Positions 12,530-24,171 of a stretch of 64,000 nt of DNA are shown in pieces. The number at the start of each line of letters is the position of its first letter. Position 1 is the first letter of the stretch. This DNA comes from Dipteronia dyeriana (lineage: Eukaryota; Streptophyta; Magnoliopsida; Sapindales; Sapindaceae): positions 55,209,288-55,273,287 of the forward strand of contig CM065296.1 of the NCBI GenBank assembly GCA_032871835.1. The letters run 5' to 3'. Below the pieces are notes generated by a model. That model did no database searches, had not been told where the DNA came from, and saw nothing but the letters and a program-made list of their open reading frames with translations. The translations under genes and the position numbers were made by a program.

Positions 12530-13104
12530 ATACCCTCTTAAAATGCTTTTGCCTAGTAGAATTCATTTTGGCGAAAGTATTTTAACTGCTTGAAATCCCG
12601 ACTAGCTTTTTGTCCTGTCTTCCATTAATGCTTTATTAAAGTAGGAATAATAATACTTAAATCAGTTCGCAGCATTAATGACGTGTCTTAATTGCAACCA
12701 TGTATGTGCAATTTGTCTCTTCACGCCTGATGATTGTGACGTTCTAAAATTCTGACGGTTTGATCTGTTTTCTTCTCGATGCGTGTCCTTCTATCGTTTG
12801 GTATGCCTGTTGGCATTTATGAGATACGACCTGCTAATTATTTGATACGTCACCTACGCCACCGAACGTCTCCTATTTTTTCAATCTTCTCGCCTTACCA
12901 AACCTAAGGTTTCGTGCTTTAATCATTAAGTGGCTTATTTAAATTGACGAGAGCTTTCTTATCGTTTATTTTTATGGAAAGAAGCAAAAGACCCAGGCGT
13001 TCTCCTATCTTCTCACGCGCAGATTCGTCTTGGTTCTTTTTTTTTTTTGGGGTAAATAGATTCGTCTTGGTTCTTCATTGAAGCTTTTCCAGTTTCTTTG
13101 CGTA
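12530..13104 (+). other. Spacer between 3' LTR and antisense gene; probable antisense promoter region
   Basis: No open frame is supported. It lies immediately upstream (plus strand) of the antisense gene that starts at 13105, so that gene's promoter and 5' UTR would be expected here or in the LTR. A near-duplicate of AGATTCGTCTTGGTTCTT occurs at 13021 and 13058, around a T-rich run. Confidence 0.4.
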
Positions 13105-14241
13105 TGTTTTTAAGGCCAACTTCCATGGATCCTATTACACGCCATCGTCTTTTTGTTAAGGCTTTTGATGCACTTGAGCGTGGAGATACTTATTTAGTCT
13201 CATGCATTTATAAATTATTAGGGGAGTCACCCCTGACCAACCTTATTTTTTGAATGTTGACGTTTCTTGGCTTTACCCTGGTGTTCCTTCTAGCTCTACC
13301 CTTGAATCATCTTCTAGCTCTAAGTCTTCCATTTCTGATCGTCACAAGGTTCCTTTACTATTTAGGATGGGAAAGCATCGAAGTAATCGCACGGTTAACA
13401 AACATGGTTCAAGCGATATTCAGATTGGAAGGTAAGTGGTTAGTGATAATGATGTGGAAGGATAACATCGTACCTCTCGGATTCTCTTTTCTCTTTTCTC
13501 TTGATTGCACGAGTGCGTATGATGTTGAATCGAACGTGGTCGGGAACACGGAGATCGGGAAATATCGTGCTCGGTTTGATCTAGATAATTCTATCTCGAT
13601 GATGGTCGGTAGGGATAGGGCTGCGTGGAATCCTCCTCCGGGTATGATTACAATTTATGGATCCATATTTAGCTGCGGGGTGACTATTCCCCTTCAACCT
13701 TTCATTGCCTGGTTCCTTGCAGAGGCGGAGATTTCTCCAACCCAACTTGCCCCGAACAGCTACAGGATTCTGATGTGCATGTGGCACATGTAGAGCCGAA
13801 TGAAGTTGTCGTCGCCTTCCCTCTTGAAATAAGGCAATTTTATACCCTTATGCAGTCTGGTAAGACTGGGACTTATTTTCTTTTGTCAAACCATCCAGAT
13901 AACTGGATCCCCGAAGGAGTGAAGGTGAGTCGAGGAGTCGATACTTCCTTGGACGTCAAGAAAGCTATTTGAAAAATAGTTGGTTTTTCGTAGGAGGGAA
14001 CTTAGGAAACCAGGTCGAGCTTTCATTCGGTGAAGCTTGGGATGTACTGAAGGTTCCTCGCTACTTCTGCTCTCCCGATCGCTGGAATAAAACACCTCCG
14101 TTTTCATCAACGCTGAGTTGACTAACCTTACTCGGGCGGTTGTACATACTTTGGAAAAAAGAAGCAGGTCCTACCTTTTTGATGAGAAGAAAATGATGGA
14201 TCTTGGCTTATTTGCTCAGATTTCTGCTCGTCACAGACGAT

Positions 14242-14306
14242 GTAAGTGAACTTTACTGTTGCTTTCATTTTGGGTGCTTTCTGATTTAACTCCTTACCTC
14301 TTTCAG
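14242..14306 (+). other. Predicted intron 1 of the antisense gene
   Basis: Donor GATGTAAGTG and acceptor CCTCTTTCAG bound 65 bases with a T-rich 3' half. Removing it joins CGA T with AT TTA GTA and keeps the frame open into the block starting MDIVCDAQARQVKAI. Confidence 0.6.
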
Positions 14307-15054
14307 ATTTAGTATATGATATGGACATAGTCTGTGACGCTCAGGCCCGCCAGGTAAAGGCGATTATTCATGTGATTCATAAGGATGCTTCTCGTCAAAA
14401 CAAGGAAGAGATTGGCCCGCCTGATGACGAGCCTGATGAGAATTCTGAGGGAGCCGATGAGCAAGTTCCTGAGTATGTTCCTAAAGAGGTAGTTCAGCCG
14501 ACCGCGGGGGAATCAAGCGCCCCGAGTGGCTCTATGAGACCTGATAATGACCAGCGGTCTGAGAATGAAGACAAGCAAGGTGGGTACCCTGGTGGTGTAA
14601 CATCTGATGATCCTAGTTCCCCTATTGACGAATTGCCAGTTGAGTAGTCTGTTGAGAGAGGTGGAGTTAGGGAACCCCTTCCAAGATATTGTAGAGGATC
14701 AAGAAGGCCCTTCCACCGCACTCGAGTTGAGAACCTCGTCTAAAAATTCCCTGAGTTGTGTCATTTATTGAATTGAGCGACGAAGATGCTGATACTAGGG
14801 ACTCCTCAAGTGCTCAAGTAGAGACATCTTTGGAAGGGGAGGATCCTCAAGTGAGTTTGAATTGAGAAGATTCTTTGCCCCTGGGTTGAGGATGCAAGAG
14901 CGGGATCATTGGGAAAGCCTACGTGTCCCACCCTTTAGGGTATACTATGGACCATGTCGCCTGGCCGAGCTTTGATTAATGACGACCATTGGAGCCGTTT
15001 CAGGAGTGGTTCACAACACAACACCTTCATAATATTTTCCATAGTGTGACCTAC

Positions 15055-15120
15055 GTAAGTCCTGAACTGCATTTCACTTTAGTGTACCTTAACTTGGATG
15101 TCTAACCCACTTCCCTACAG
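15055..15120 (+). other. Predicted intron 2 of the antisense gene
   Basis: Donor TAC|GTAAGT and acceptor CCCTACAG bound 66 bases. The equivalent place in copy 2 (62203-62267, minus strand) has TAC|GTAAGT and 65 intervening bases, then a homologous exon starting GTGGT(T/G)GC(T/C)GAG. Confidence 0.7.
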
Positions 15121-16024
15121 GTGGTTGCTGAGTTTGCTGAGCCTGTTCAGATGCCGCAACACCAAGCTGATCGGATAAGGCGTCTGGAAGCTCAGTTAAA
15201 GGAGAGTGAGGATAACCATGCTCGGATTGAGGCGGCCTATCAATAGGAGGCGAGTTCCATCCAAGAGTTCACCGATCGTTGTTTAGCAACGCATATGAAG
15301 GCCGATGAGAGGGCTTCTGCTGCTGAAGAGAAGGCTATATCTTTTCAAGACTTGATCTTCGTTGCCCCGGAATCAATGCTTATGGATGAACAAAAGGCTG
15401 AACAAGCAAAGTCATCCTATGAGTGAAAAATTGAAGACCTTGAGTGTCAGGATTTGACGGTTGAATCCCTTTCGAATGAAGCCAAGCTGGAACTTGAAGT
15501 TCAAGAGGTTGATCGCTTTAGTCCCTGGCTTATGATGTTTTACCTCTTAGGGAGTTTCAGCATGGGTTGGTTTAGGTTGGTGAGTTCTTCAAGGTCAAGA
15601 ACCGAACGACCGATAAGGCCCGAGCCAATTGGGAATTTTCATCAGAAATCACATTGACCGGTCCTTGGAGGCTATTCAAACTTAAATGATGGAATAGAGG
15701 GCTTATTAACGAAGCCAAGGTAAAGAACCTCATCCTATGCATCTGGAAGTCCCATCCGAGCATTCTCTTTCGACCTTTTATGTTAGTCCGTAAACTGGTG
15801 TGGACGGGTCAAAGCCTGATGTTGGACCGGTCTCCGAAGTGGATTATAGTGCTTGGATGGATGATATAGTTGACACAATTGTTTGGCCTTTGAACGAGAG
15901 CCTTATTCATGAATATAAAATGGTGCCTGATCCGAGCATCGGCAAGAGTTCTAAGTCCTCGGCCTCGCCTTAGATCTTGTAAAAATTTGTATAATTAATG
16001 AAATTCCATATTTTACGTGATTGT

Positions 16025-16205
16025 TTTTTGTCATGAATTGAAACGCCTAGTATCTTATTAACTAGCTAATATCGTTGTCTGAGCGATATAACTTTTAATT
16101 GCCAAGTATCCTATTAACCGGCTAATGTCTTTGCCCGAGTAACTTCTTTAAACGCCAAGTATCTTATTCAACTGGCTAATATTATTAACCTAGTAATCTT
16201 GAAAC
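16025..16205 (+). repeat. Degenerate tandem repeats after the antisense gene
   Basis: About three units of 55-65 bases share CGCCAAGTATCTTATTAACTGGCTAAT-like text at roughly 16047, 16097 and 16153 (first part: CGCCAAGTATCTTATT). The same motif family, in reverse complement, is repeated at 61041-61310 in the other Tat-like element. The repeats lie between the 3' ends of pol and the antisense gene. Confidence 0.6.
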
Positions 16206-16554
16206 AAAGGCTAATAGACTTGCACTTTGTATTTCATACTTGGTTACTACCCAAATGGTGCATCAAGGCTCACCACGATCATACATTCAAGTCCTTGCGC
16301 ATGTCATTGAGGATGTCTCCTAGTTTTATCTACGTAAGGGTTTGTTGAATCGTTAAGCTCTGAATTGCTTAACACAGCTGCTAAACTCACCGAAATTTAC
16401 CCGAATGCTCCCTGAGTCATTTTCTAGAATCTAGTGCATCGGGTTTACCTTTTGGTTAAGGTCTTGGTTGACCTAGCTTGGCTGGCATGCTCTTTTGAGC
16501 TTCTCTGCCCATTCAAGATTTTCGCCAAATTAATGGCCCTGCGCATTTTATTGC

Positions 16555-16720
16555 TTGTTAATTCGCATATGTTCTTAATATCATATGCTCAATCTTTTCC
16601 TATGTTCTTATTATCATATGCTCTTATTATCATATGATCAATCTTTTCATATGCTCTTATTATCATATGCTCAATCTTTTCATATGTTATTATTATTATA
16701 TGCTCAGATTTCTGGGAATC
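16555..16720 (+). repeat. Tandem repeat of about 36 bases
   Basis: Four to five imperfect copies of a unit containing TTATTATCATATGCTCAATC and TTTTCATATG. The open frame across it (YYHMLLLSYDQSFHMLLLSY) is a by-product of the repeat. The plus-strand Tat-like copy has only single-copy related text near 60666-60715, so this array expanded in one copy. Confidence 0.7.
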
Positions 16721-16840
16721 CAGTTGTCATATTTTTTATTCATAATTATACACAACTAACAATATGAAAAAATTAAAATTAAGGATTTCTAAGAATAAAT
16801 CACTAAAAAATATCCTGACTTAAAGGTGATAAAGCAAATT

Positions 16841-17627
16841 TCAAGGATTGAAAATCTTTAAATATTGGGCGTTGCATGGTCGGGGTAAGACCCTTCCATT
16901 TGATCGGGCAATCCAATATGCTCCATGGCCAACCATCCCTTCAATCTTGTATGAGCCTTCCCATTTGTCAGCTAATGAGCCCGCGACCTTTTTTTGTGTG
17001 TTCAATGATACTTTTCTGAGCACTAGGTCTTCTATTTGGAACTTTCTAACCCAGACATGAGAATTGTAGTGCCTAGGCACTCTTTGCTGATATGCTGCAT
17101 TTCGCACTCGGGATTTTTTCCTTTTTTCTTCTAACTCATCCAAGCCTCGTAATAACATATCAATATTATGATCTTCGTCATATAACTTGACTCTGGACAA
17201 CATATATGATGTTTCTGCTGGGATGACAGCCTTTGTTCTGAATCCCAAGGAAAATGGTGTTTCTCCTGTAGAAAGGAAGTTTTTCGACCCAACTGCCCCT
17301 TTTGGCATCTAGCTTTGCTTTGAGCGTGTGTTTGACGACTTTGTTCACTGCTTCAGCTTGTCCATTTGTTTGAGGGTGGGCAGGAGTGGCATAATAATTT
17401 ACAATCTGGTACTCGTTGCACAGCTACCTGAACTTTTGATTGTCAAATTGGGTGTCGTTGTCAATGATAGTAGTATTCGGGACTCCAAATCTGTAGAGCA
17501 TGTTTTTCTTTACAAATTTTGTGGTGTTTGCTTCTGTGATGTGCACTAGCGCTTCAGCTTCCACCCACTTTGTGCAATAATCAACAACCACAATTGCACG
17601 TTTAGTTCCACCCGTGTTCCTGCTGGC
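16841..17627 (-). pseudogene. Integrase C-terminal part of Tat-like gypsy pol, interrupted
   Basis: Minus-strand frames 17308-16841 and 17627-17424 match the integrase of the element at 54003. Shared pieces include VDYCTKWVEAEALVHI, IDNDTQFDNQKF, the post-catalytic FSLGFRTKAVIPAETSYML and the C-terminal VLPRPCNAQYLKIF. Integrase joins element DNA to the genome; the second catalytic Asp (IDNDTQF) is visible. A frame break lies near 17310-17420. At 17628 the copia LTR starts within the text before VDYCTKW, so the gene is split by that insertion. The upstream half is not found elsewhere in the window. Confidence 0.8.
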
Positions 17628-18119
17628 TGTTGGAACCCCGTTCACCGGTCACGCAGCGGAAGTAAGGTTTTAATTTTTTTTATACATATTGTAATTTGTA
17701 TCTGGGACCAGTGAACTTGTGATCGTATTTATATTCGAAACAAATACATATACTAATTATTACACTAATAAAATATATATGTAAATACAGGAAATTGTAA
17801 TCAATAATAAAAAAGAAGATTAAAATAACCATACCAACGTTTGGAGGCTCCTTCACTTTTTCGATATGCTCCTGGTCTGTACCACTGATCTTCCTTGCTA
17901 TGTCTCGGAACTGGTAACTGCGTGTGGGCACATCACGGTCTCAGGAATTTAGAATGTAGTATGTAGGAAAAACTAAGAAACTCTTTCTTAATTTTTCCTA
18001 TGCAACACTTGCATTGTTTGCATCTCATGTATGCAAAAAACCAATTTTTCTTTTCCTCACACATTCATATGTAATTTTAATGCGTTTGACACACCACCAA
18101 AAAAAAACACACCTTTATA

Positions 18120-18183
<64 letters not shown>

Positions 18184-19635
18184 AAAAGCTAAGTTGTGTT
18201 GTGCGCATCACCTTTTTTTTTTAAAATAATATATATCATATAAATATATATATAATATTTAAATTTAAAAAAAAACTGATCAAATCTAATTTAATTTTTA
18301 AAAAATTTCAAATAAAAAATATCTCATACATTTTATTTGATTTTATTTGAATTCAAACTATTTTAATTCAAAAATTAAATAGTTAATTTAATAAAATAAA
18401 ATAATAATATTATCTTATTTTATTCAAAAAAAATATCAACATACACCTTCCATTTAGTGATTAATTACATAATTAAATAATCTTATTATTTAATTAATTA
18501 AATCACCATTATTCATTAATTAAAAATATCTCATTATTTAATTAATTCTCGAATGAATATGTGTCACTTTCGTAACACAATTAATTGGACAATCCAATTA
18601 ATTAACCGTGACCCTTGTTACCTAAATCGATCGGGCTAGCAAGTGGACCTAATAGACCCACAGTATTTTAAGCTCCAATAATCCTCAGAATCATTAATTA
18701 AACTCTTTAATTAATATTCCTTGATTATTAACTCCGTTGTTATTCCACTAAAAACCTGAAGCTGAACTCTCTCAACTGCAGATGTTTTTACACAGACCAA
18801 TACAACTCGGTGTCCATCGATATAGCTATTACATATGGTGTGATCCTCCACAGTAGTTCATAATTAGAGTTGGGTCATAATATCCGTTATACCCATCTAA
18901 TTACATATATCCTTTAAGTACCATTGATTCTCTAATGGACAATAAATCATATTTCCTCACGGAATTAAGAGAACGCTCATGTTGTCCAAGCCCCGAATCA
19001 ACCCTTAAGGGAACTACCATCTACTTCTCACAAGAATGAGTGGATTCCATTGTTGTGTACAAACCTTCCCAGCCATAAGCCAAACCGCAATCCCAACATA
19101 CAGAGTATATTGATAACGAAATGCATCTGACCTCACCCATGTTATATCAAATATTACGATCTAACCTGAAGGAGTCGATAAGACGCTCAGGATTAAGATC
19201 ACCCATATATAGCCATCATTAGTTGATATATATGAATCTCATCGGTTAACGGATCTTGGTGTGAGATTCATATAGATCATGACCCAGTCCTATATGATCA
19301 CATCATACAAGGTGCCTCCATTCACATATCTCATATGAATGATTCTGGATAGAATCAATGTACATTACGGAATTGAAAGCAGATATAGATTAACCACAAA
19401 TAAAGTACCCAACTTTATTTGCTATCTATGGACTCCTTAGATTGCATGTCTCTTACTGTATTCATTCGTATATGACACTCATATACACAGTTCGAGATTA
19501 CATCTGGCAATCCAGGATGTTAATATGTACACAAGTTTATAAAATAAATAACATAACAAAATGAATTGAACATTTCTTTTTATTTACTTCATAAATCTAT
19601 TTACAAATTACATGTTTAGGGTATAAACCCCAACA
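17628..19635 (-). repeat. 3' LTR of copia element
   Basis: The plus-strand ends are TGTTGGAACCCCG at 17628 and TATAAACCCCAACA at 19635, giving inverted TGTTGG/CCAACA termini over 2,008 bases. Next to 19635 on the minus strand lies a purine tract (AAGTGGGAGAT), and RNase H ends a few bases further on. CGCAGCGGAAG near the left end resembles Rep-A (CGGCGGAAG). The right-end 150 bases recur, diverged, at 50490-50673. Confidence 0.8.
18124..18180. repeat. Compound (CT)n(TA)n microsatellite
   Basis: About thirteen CT units are followed by about fourteen TA units inside the copia LTR. The ORF of Ser-Leu and Ile-Tyr repeats across it is an artefact of the repeat. Confidence 0.9.
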
Positions 19636-19646
19636 ATCTCCCACTT
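19636..19646 (-). other. Polypurine tract of copia element
   Basis: Minus-strand AAGTGGGAGAT directly precedes the LTR start TGTTGGGG, the position from which plus-strand DNA synthesis is primed in LTR retrotransposons. Confidence 0.65.
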
Positions 19647-19649
19647 GCA

Positions 19650-22600
19650 TTAAAGCATGTGAGGCATGTCTCGTAACCCTAGACCATCTAGGTGACCCGA
19701 AAACACTTTAGCCGATAAGGTCTTCGTAAATGGATCAGCATGATTGTCTTGTGAGGCTATCTTGGTGACGATCACATCTCCTCTCTGCACTATCTCTCTG
19801 ATGAGATGATACTTTCTCTCTATATGCTTCCCTCTCTTATGGCTTCTTGGTTCTTTGGAATTAGCCACAGCACCACTGTTATCACAATAAAGTGTGATGG
19901 GCTTATCCAGGTCTGGAACAACTTCCACATCACTCAAGAACTTATGAAGCCAAATAACCTCTTTAACAGCTTCAAAAGCAGCTATATATTCTGCTTCCAT
20001 GGTGGAGTCAGCAATGTAAGATTGCTTGATACTTCTCCACACAATGGCTTCACTACCCAAGGTGAAAACTGATCCAGATATGGATTTTCTAGAATCTCTG
20101 TCTGACTGAAAACCAGAATCCGTGTATCCTAACGGGATCAAATCCTATCCGGGATACACTAGCATATTATTTCTTGTTCTCCGAAGATACTTGAGAATAG
20201 TCTTGACAGCAACCCAATGATCCAATTCTAGGTTGGACTGGTATCTGCTGACTACTCCCACTACATAGCAGATGTCCGGTCTCATGCATAACATAGCATA
20301 CATGAGACTACCTACTGCCGATGCATAGGGTACACGTCTCATATCCTCAACTTCTTGAGGTGTCTTAGGACACTATTCCTTAGACAAGTGAACTCCAAGC
20401 CTGGAAGGTAAATTACCTTTCTTGGAGTTCTGCATCAAAAATCGCATAAGAATCTTGTCGATATATGATGCCTGAGACAGTGCTATAAGTTTGTTCTTAC
20501 GATCCCTTATAAGTTGGATCCCTAGAACATAACTTGCCTCTCCAAAATCTGTCATTTGGAATTGGCTAGCCAGCCAGCCCTTTACATTAGACAACACTCC
20601 CACATCATTCCCAATTAGTAGGATATCATCTACGTATAGGATCAAGAAAACTACTTTCATATCAATGATGCGCTTGTGTACACAAGGCTCATCGACGTTC
20701 TGCTCGAAGCCATAGGTTTTGATCACATCATCAAACCTAATGTTCCAAGATCTAGATGATTGCTTAAGTCCATAAATGGACCTTTGCAGCTTGCAAACCC
20801 TTTGCTCCTGATCTGGAGACACGAATCCCTCTAGTTGCATCATATAGATGCTCTCATCAAGATTGCCATTCAAGAATGCAGTCTTGACGTCCATTTTCCA
20901 AATTTCATTATCGAAATAGGCAGCAATGGATAAGAGAATCCTAATAGACTTAAACATGGCTACTGGTGAGAAGGTCTTTTCATAATCGACCCCCTCTTTC
21001 TGGGTATAACCCTTGGCCATTAGCCTTTCCTTGAAGGTCTCTACCTTCCAGTCTACTCCTCTCTTTCTCTTGTAAATCCACTTACACCCTATGGGTTTTA
21101 CTGTATCCGGTAAGTCTACAACATCCCAGACTAAGTTAGAGTACATGGACTCCATCTCAAGATTCATGGCTTTAAGCTATTCCTCTTTATCAAGATCTTC
21201 CATTGCATTCTTAAATGTCAATGGATCATCCACACTATCAGTAGAGACAACACCTTGTCCCTCACCTATACCTAAATAGTGTTCAGGTTGTCTCACAACC
21301 CTCTCACTACGTCTAAGAGGTAGTGTATCCTGATCAGGAACCATCTGACTCTCAGAAGTTTGTGGATCAACAACTCTTGTTGATGAAGCATTGGTCTCAC
21401 CAGGCTCCAACTCATTTAATACAATCTTGGAACGAGGTTTATGGTCACTAATGTAATTATCCTCAAGAAACGTTGCATTTTTCTATACAAATACTTTGTT
21501 ATCTTTGGGATTATAGAAGTGTCCACTTTGGTCTCCTTAGAGTATCCTACAAACAGACAGACAACAGACTTGGATTCTAGTTGTCCAGTTATGTTCTTCA
21601 ACACGTGTGATGGAAACCCCTATATGCGAAAATGTTGCAAACTAGCTTTACGACCATTCCACAACTCTAGGGAAGTCTTAGGAACAAATTTGGATGACAC
21701 TACATTCAAAATGTATGCCACTGTTTGTAACGCATATCCCCAGAAGGAATTTGGTAATGATGAGAAACTAATCATTGATCTCACCATTTCCATTAGGGTT
21801 CTATTTCTCCTCTCCGCTACACCATTTTGCAGAGGTGTACCGGGAGCTATGAGTTGGGAAACTATCCCATGCTTGACCGTGAAGTCTTCAAACTCTTGGT
21901 CAAGGTAGTCACCTCCACGATCCGATCGTAGTGACTTGATAGTCCTACCTAATTGATTCTCAACTTCAGCTCAAAATTCTTTGAACTTTTCAAATGTTTC
22001 TGACTTTCGTTGCATCAGGTAGACGTATCAGTATCTTGAGTAGTCATCTATAAAGGTGAGATAATACTCATAACCACCCCTAGCTTTAACACTCATCGGT
22101 CTGCAGACATCTGTATGTATATGCTCTAATGGTTTTTTAGCTCTAAGCCCTTTTCCAGTAAAATGTCTCTTAGTCATCTTACCTTCCTGGCAAGATTCAC
22201 AGACAGGTAATGTGCCAACCTTTAACTCACTTAAATGTCTGTTTTTTACTAATCTGTCTATCAGGTCAAGGTTGATATGACCAAGCCTTAGATGCCAGAG
22301 ATACGTGTCATTATCTGGAGAAATCTTATGTCGTTTAGTTTTTTGTTTTTCAACCTTAAACATTTTGGTGTTGAGCATTGTAGTATGTATTAACGGTCTT
22401 AACACATACAAATTGTTTTCATGAATTCTTGAACAAATATATAGACCATTCTTTTCAATAACAATAGACTTATTATTAAAAGAAACAAAATATTTTTGTT
22501 CTTACAACTCAGAAATGGAAATCAAATTCCGTATAAATCCAGGAATATAAAATACATTGTCCAACAATATATAATTATTGTAAAAACGTAATCTAATTAC

Positions 22601-22876
22601 GCCCACTGCTCGTGCAGACATGACATCCCCTGACACCACACGCATTGAGAAGGCTCCCTCCTCTAGCAGTGTCCAAGAATCAGTCCACTGCAAAGAAGAA
22701 CAAACATGATTGGTGCCCCCTGAATCAACTATCCAGGGTGAAGAATCATCTTCCGCTAAACAAGATTCAAGAACAAGTAAATCATATTTACCTTTCATTT
22801 TCTTCTTCTTGGCAGCCTTCTCTAGATATTGAGGACAGTTCCTCTCCAGTGTTAGACCTTGTCGCAATGGAAACAT
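19650..22876 (-). pseudogene. Copia pol: protease, integrase, reverse transcriptase, RNase H
   Basis: Domains in order on the minus strand. Protease: WIVDSGGTNHVCSS near 22720 (catalytic DSG). GAG-pre-integrase zinc region: LWHLRLGHINLDL and CESCQEGKM (22411-22190). Integrase core: [20 protein letters not shown] and [10 protein letters not shown]. Reverse transcriptase (21167-20373): the YVDDILLIG catalytic motif near 20630. RNase H (20342-19650): MEAEYIAAFEAVKEVIWL and TLYCDNSGA. The product would process Gag, copy the RNA and integrate the DNA. It is broken by stops or shifts near 22502, 22028, 21416, 21175, 20370 and 20143, so it is inactive. The RNase H end lies just before the polypurine tract and LTR, as expected. 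Confidence 0.85.
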
Positions 22877-23643
22877 TTTCCCTTGCCTTGGTCAGTGGAG
22901 GCGCCCATGCTATGGGCTTTCTTGGGTTTGGGCTTATTCTTTTCCTTTCTAGCAGATCTCTTCCTCTTCTTATTATTAGAGGAAGATGGTTCGACAACAT
23001 TTGCCTCACCAGTCTTGCCTTTGTTGTCCTTAATCAAGGACTCAAAGGTTGCGAGCTCATTGAGCAACTCTGTAATACTAAACTTTAACTTATTCATCCC
23101 GTAGTTGCTTTTAGACTGATCGAAACTCTTCGAAAGAGTCCTTAGTATGATGCTCACTTGACTGGGTTCATTAATGGCCCCACCATTGACTTCTGCCATG
23201 TTGAAGTAGGACATCATGCTCAGGACATGTTCCCGAACTGATTTTCCTTCCTTCATTGGAGCAAGCATAGCGGAACGAACAGCTTCGTGTCACTTTTGCT
23301 CAGAGGGCTGCCCGAACATAGCTTGCAATGACTCCATGATTTCGAATGTTGAAGTCATTGCTTCATGCTTTGTGACAAGCACGTCTGTCATAGATGCCAA
23401 CAGATATGTTCGGGCCTTCTCACCAGATGAGACCCATTGCTGGTATGCCTCATGAATAGTTCGTGTGGCATTGGCAGTAGGCACTGGAGGACATTCCTCC
23501 ATAACCACAAACTTGAGGTCTTTGGTGACCAAAATTACATTAATATTAAGTTTCCACTTTGTGTAGTTATCACCAGTTAATTTGTCGTTTGCGAGAATTT
23601 GAAGTAATACAGAAGACATTGCTGAAATAAATAAAATATTCAT
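22788..23643 (-). pseudogene. Copia gag
   Basis: The minus-strand ATG-led frame from 23643 contains LTGDNYTKWKLNINVILV, the typical copia gag start. A TGA near 23290 interrupts it. The frame then continues with MMSYFNMAEVNGGAINEP and a Lys/Arg-rich stretch to the zinc knuckle CFHCDKV.HWRGNC (CX2CX4HX4C), where a frameshift (about 22855) separates gag from protease. Gag would coat the element RNA. Two candidate ATGs (23643 and about 23620, before SSVLLQILAND) exist; the second fits the family better. Confidence 0.8.
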
Positions 23644-24171
23644 TCAGTCATTTATTTAAAACAAGTGCGGGTGCTTTGGTATAAATTTAAACATGATGCA
23701 TGGACATGTTTAATGAACTAGAACTACCCTAAAACTAGTTACTATACCACGATAATCCAACATACCACAAAGAAGTGCCGTCTTAGGGTCGGTCAAATCT
23801 TTGCATGTTGGACCGAGACATTCTCAATCAAATGATATTCTAGAATAACTCTTATTCCATACCATTTAACCATCGTTTATTTAGTCAGGTTTTTAATTAA
23901 CAAACTTAATCAAAACCTTCGTGAGTGTAACCCACCATTTCAGATCTCACGAGATTAACTCGAGAATTGCCGCCTTAGGGTCGGTCAATCCCGACATACC
24001 CTCAGAAATTCTATCCGTCAGGAAGTCAACCTTGGTATTGACCTTTGTGGAAACCCTCCTTTCGGTGATTATCTTGTTAAGACTTTTGGAGAAAGTCATT
24101 TCTACTCTTGTATTGCATCATATAGCATGTCATATTAGAGAACTAGTATACCATTCATATGGTCCTTGTTG
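23644..24171 (-). other. Copia leader (5' UTR) with a duplicated motif
   Basis: This is non-coding sequence upstream of gag. The 21-base text TGCCGTCTTAGGGTCGGTC+AA at 23776-23796 recurs with one mismatch at 23968-23988. Its role is unknown; packaging or dimerisation signals lie in such leaders. Confidence 0.5.

Larger units (their letters stand above)
13105..15973 (+). pseudogene. Antisense gene of Tat-like element, copy 1 (putative gypsy-type transposon protein), intron-bearing
   Basis: This gene runs opposite to the element's gag-pol. An ATG at 13105 gives MFLRPTSMDPITRHRLFVKA. Next comes a block around 13600-13780 (ITIYGSIFSCG, IPLQPFIAWFL, PTQLAPNSYRI), characteristic of the plant 'putative gypsy type transposon' proteins. 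A WFFVGGNLGNQVELSF block follows near 13978, then an acidic linker, then a coiled-coil-like C-terminus ending SSKSSASP at 15973. Two short introns have canonical sites: 14242-14306 (GTAAGT...TTTCAG) and 15055-15120 (GTAAGT...CTACAG). Splicing the first keeps the frame. Frameshifts (near 13250 and 13960) and several stops show decay. Antisense ORFs after pol are known in Tat-group elements such as Grande; the molecular function is unknown. Confidence 0.75.
17628..24171 (-). mobile_element. Ty1/copia retrotransposon, decayed, 5' LTR not found
   Basis: Order on the minus strand is leader (24171-23644), gag, protease, integrase, reverse transcriptase, RNase H, polypurine tract and 3' LTR (19635-17628). 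Integrase before reverse transcriptase is the copia order. No matching 5' LTR or primer-binding site is seen right of the leader. The 5' side was lost or replaced, and the next recognisable unit is the gypsy element from 24813. The right boundary is approximate. Confidence 0.75.

Noticed and set aside
16555..16720. CRISPR-like regular repeats
   Set aside because: Units are direct tandem repeats without unique spacers, in a plant retrotransposon.
18014..18229. 71-residue frame with SLSLS and IYIYI runs
   Set aside because: Direct translation of the (CT)n(TA)n microsatellite.
21441..21908. 155-residue plus-strand frame
   Set aside because: It is the antisense shadow of the copia integrase-to-RT region; the minus strand has the conserved motifs.
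22645..23088. 147-residue plus-strand frame
   Set aside because: Antisense of copia gag and protease, with no family features.
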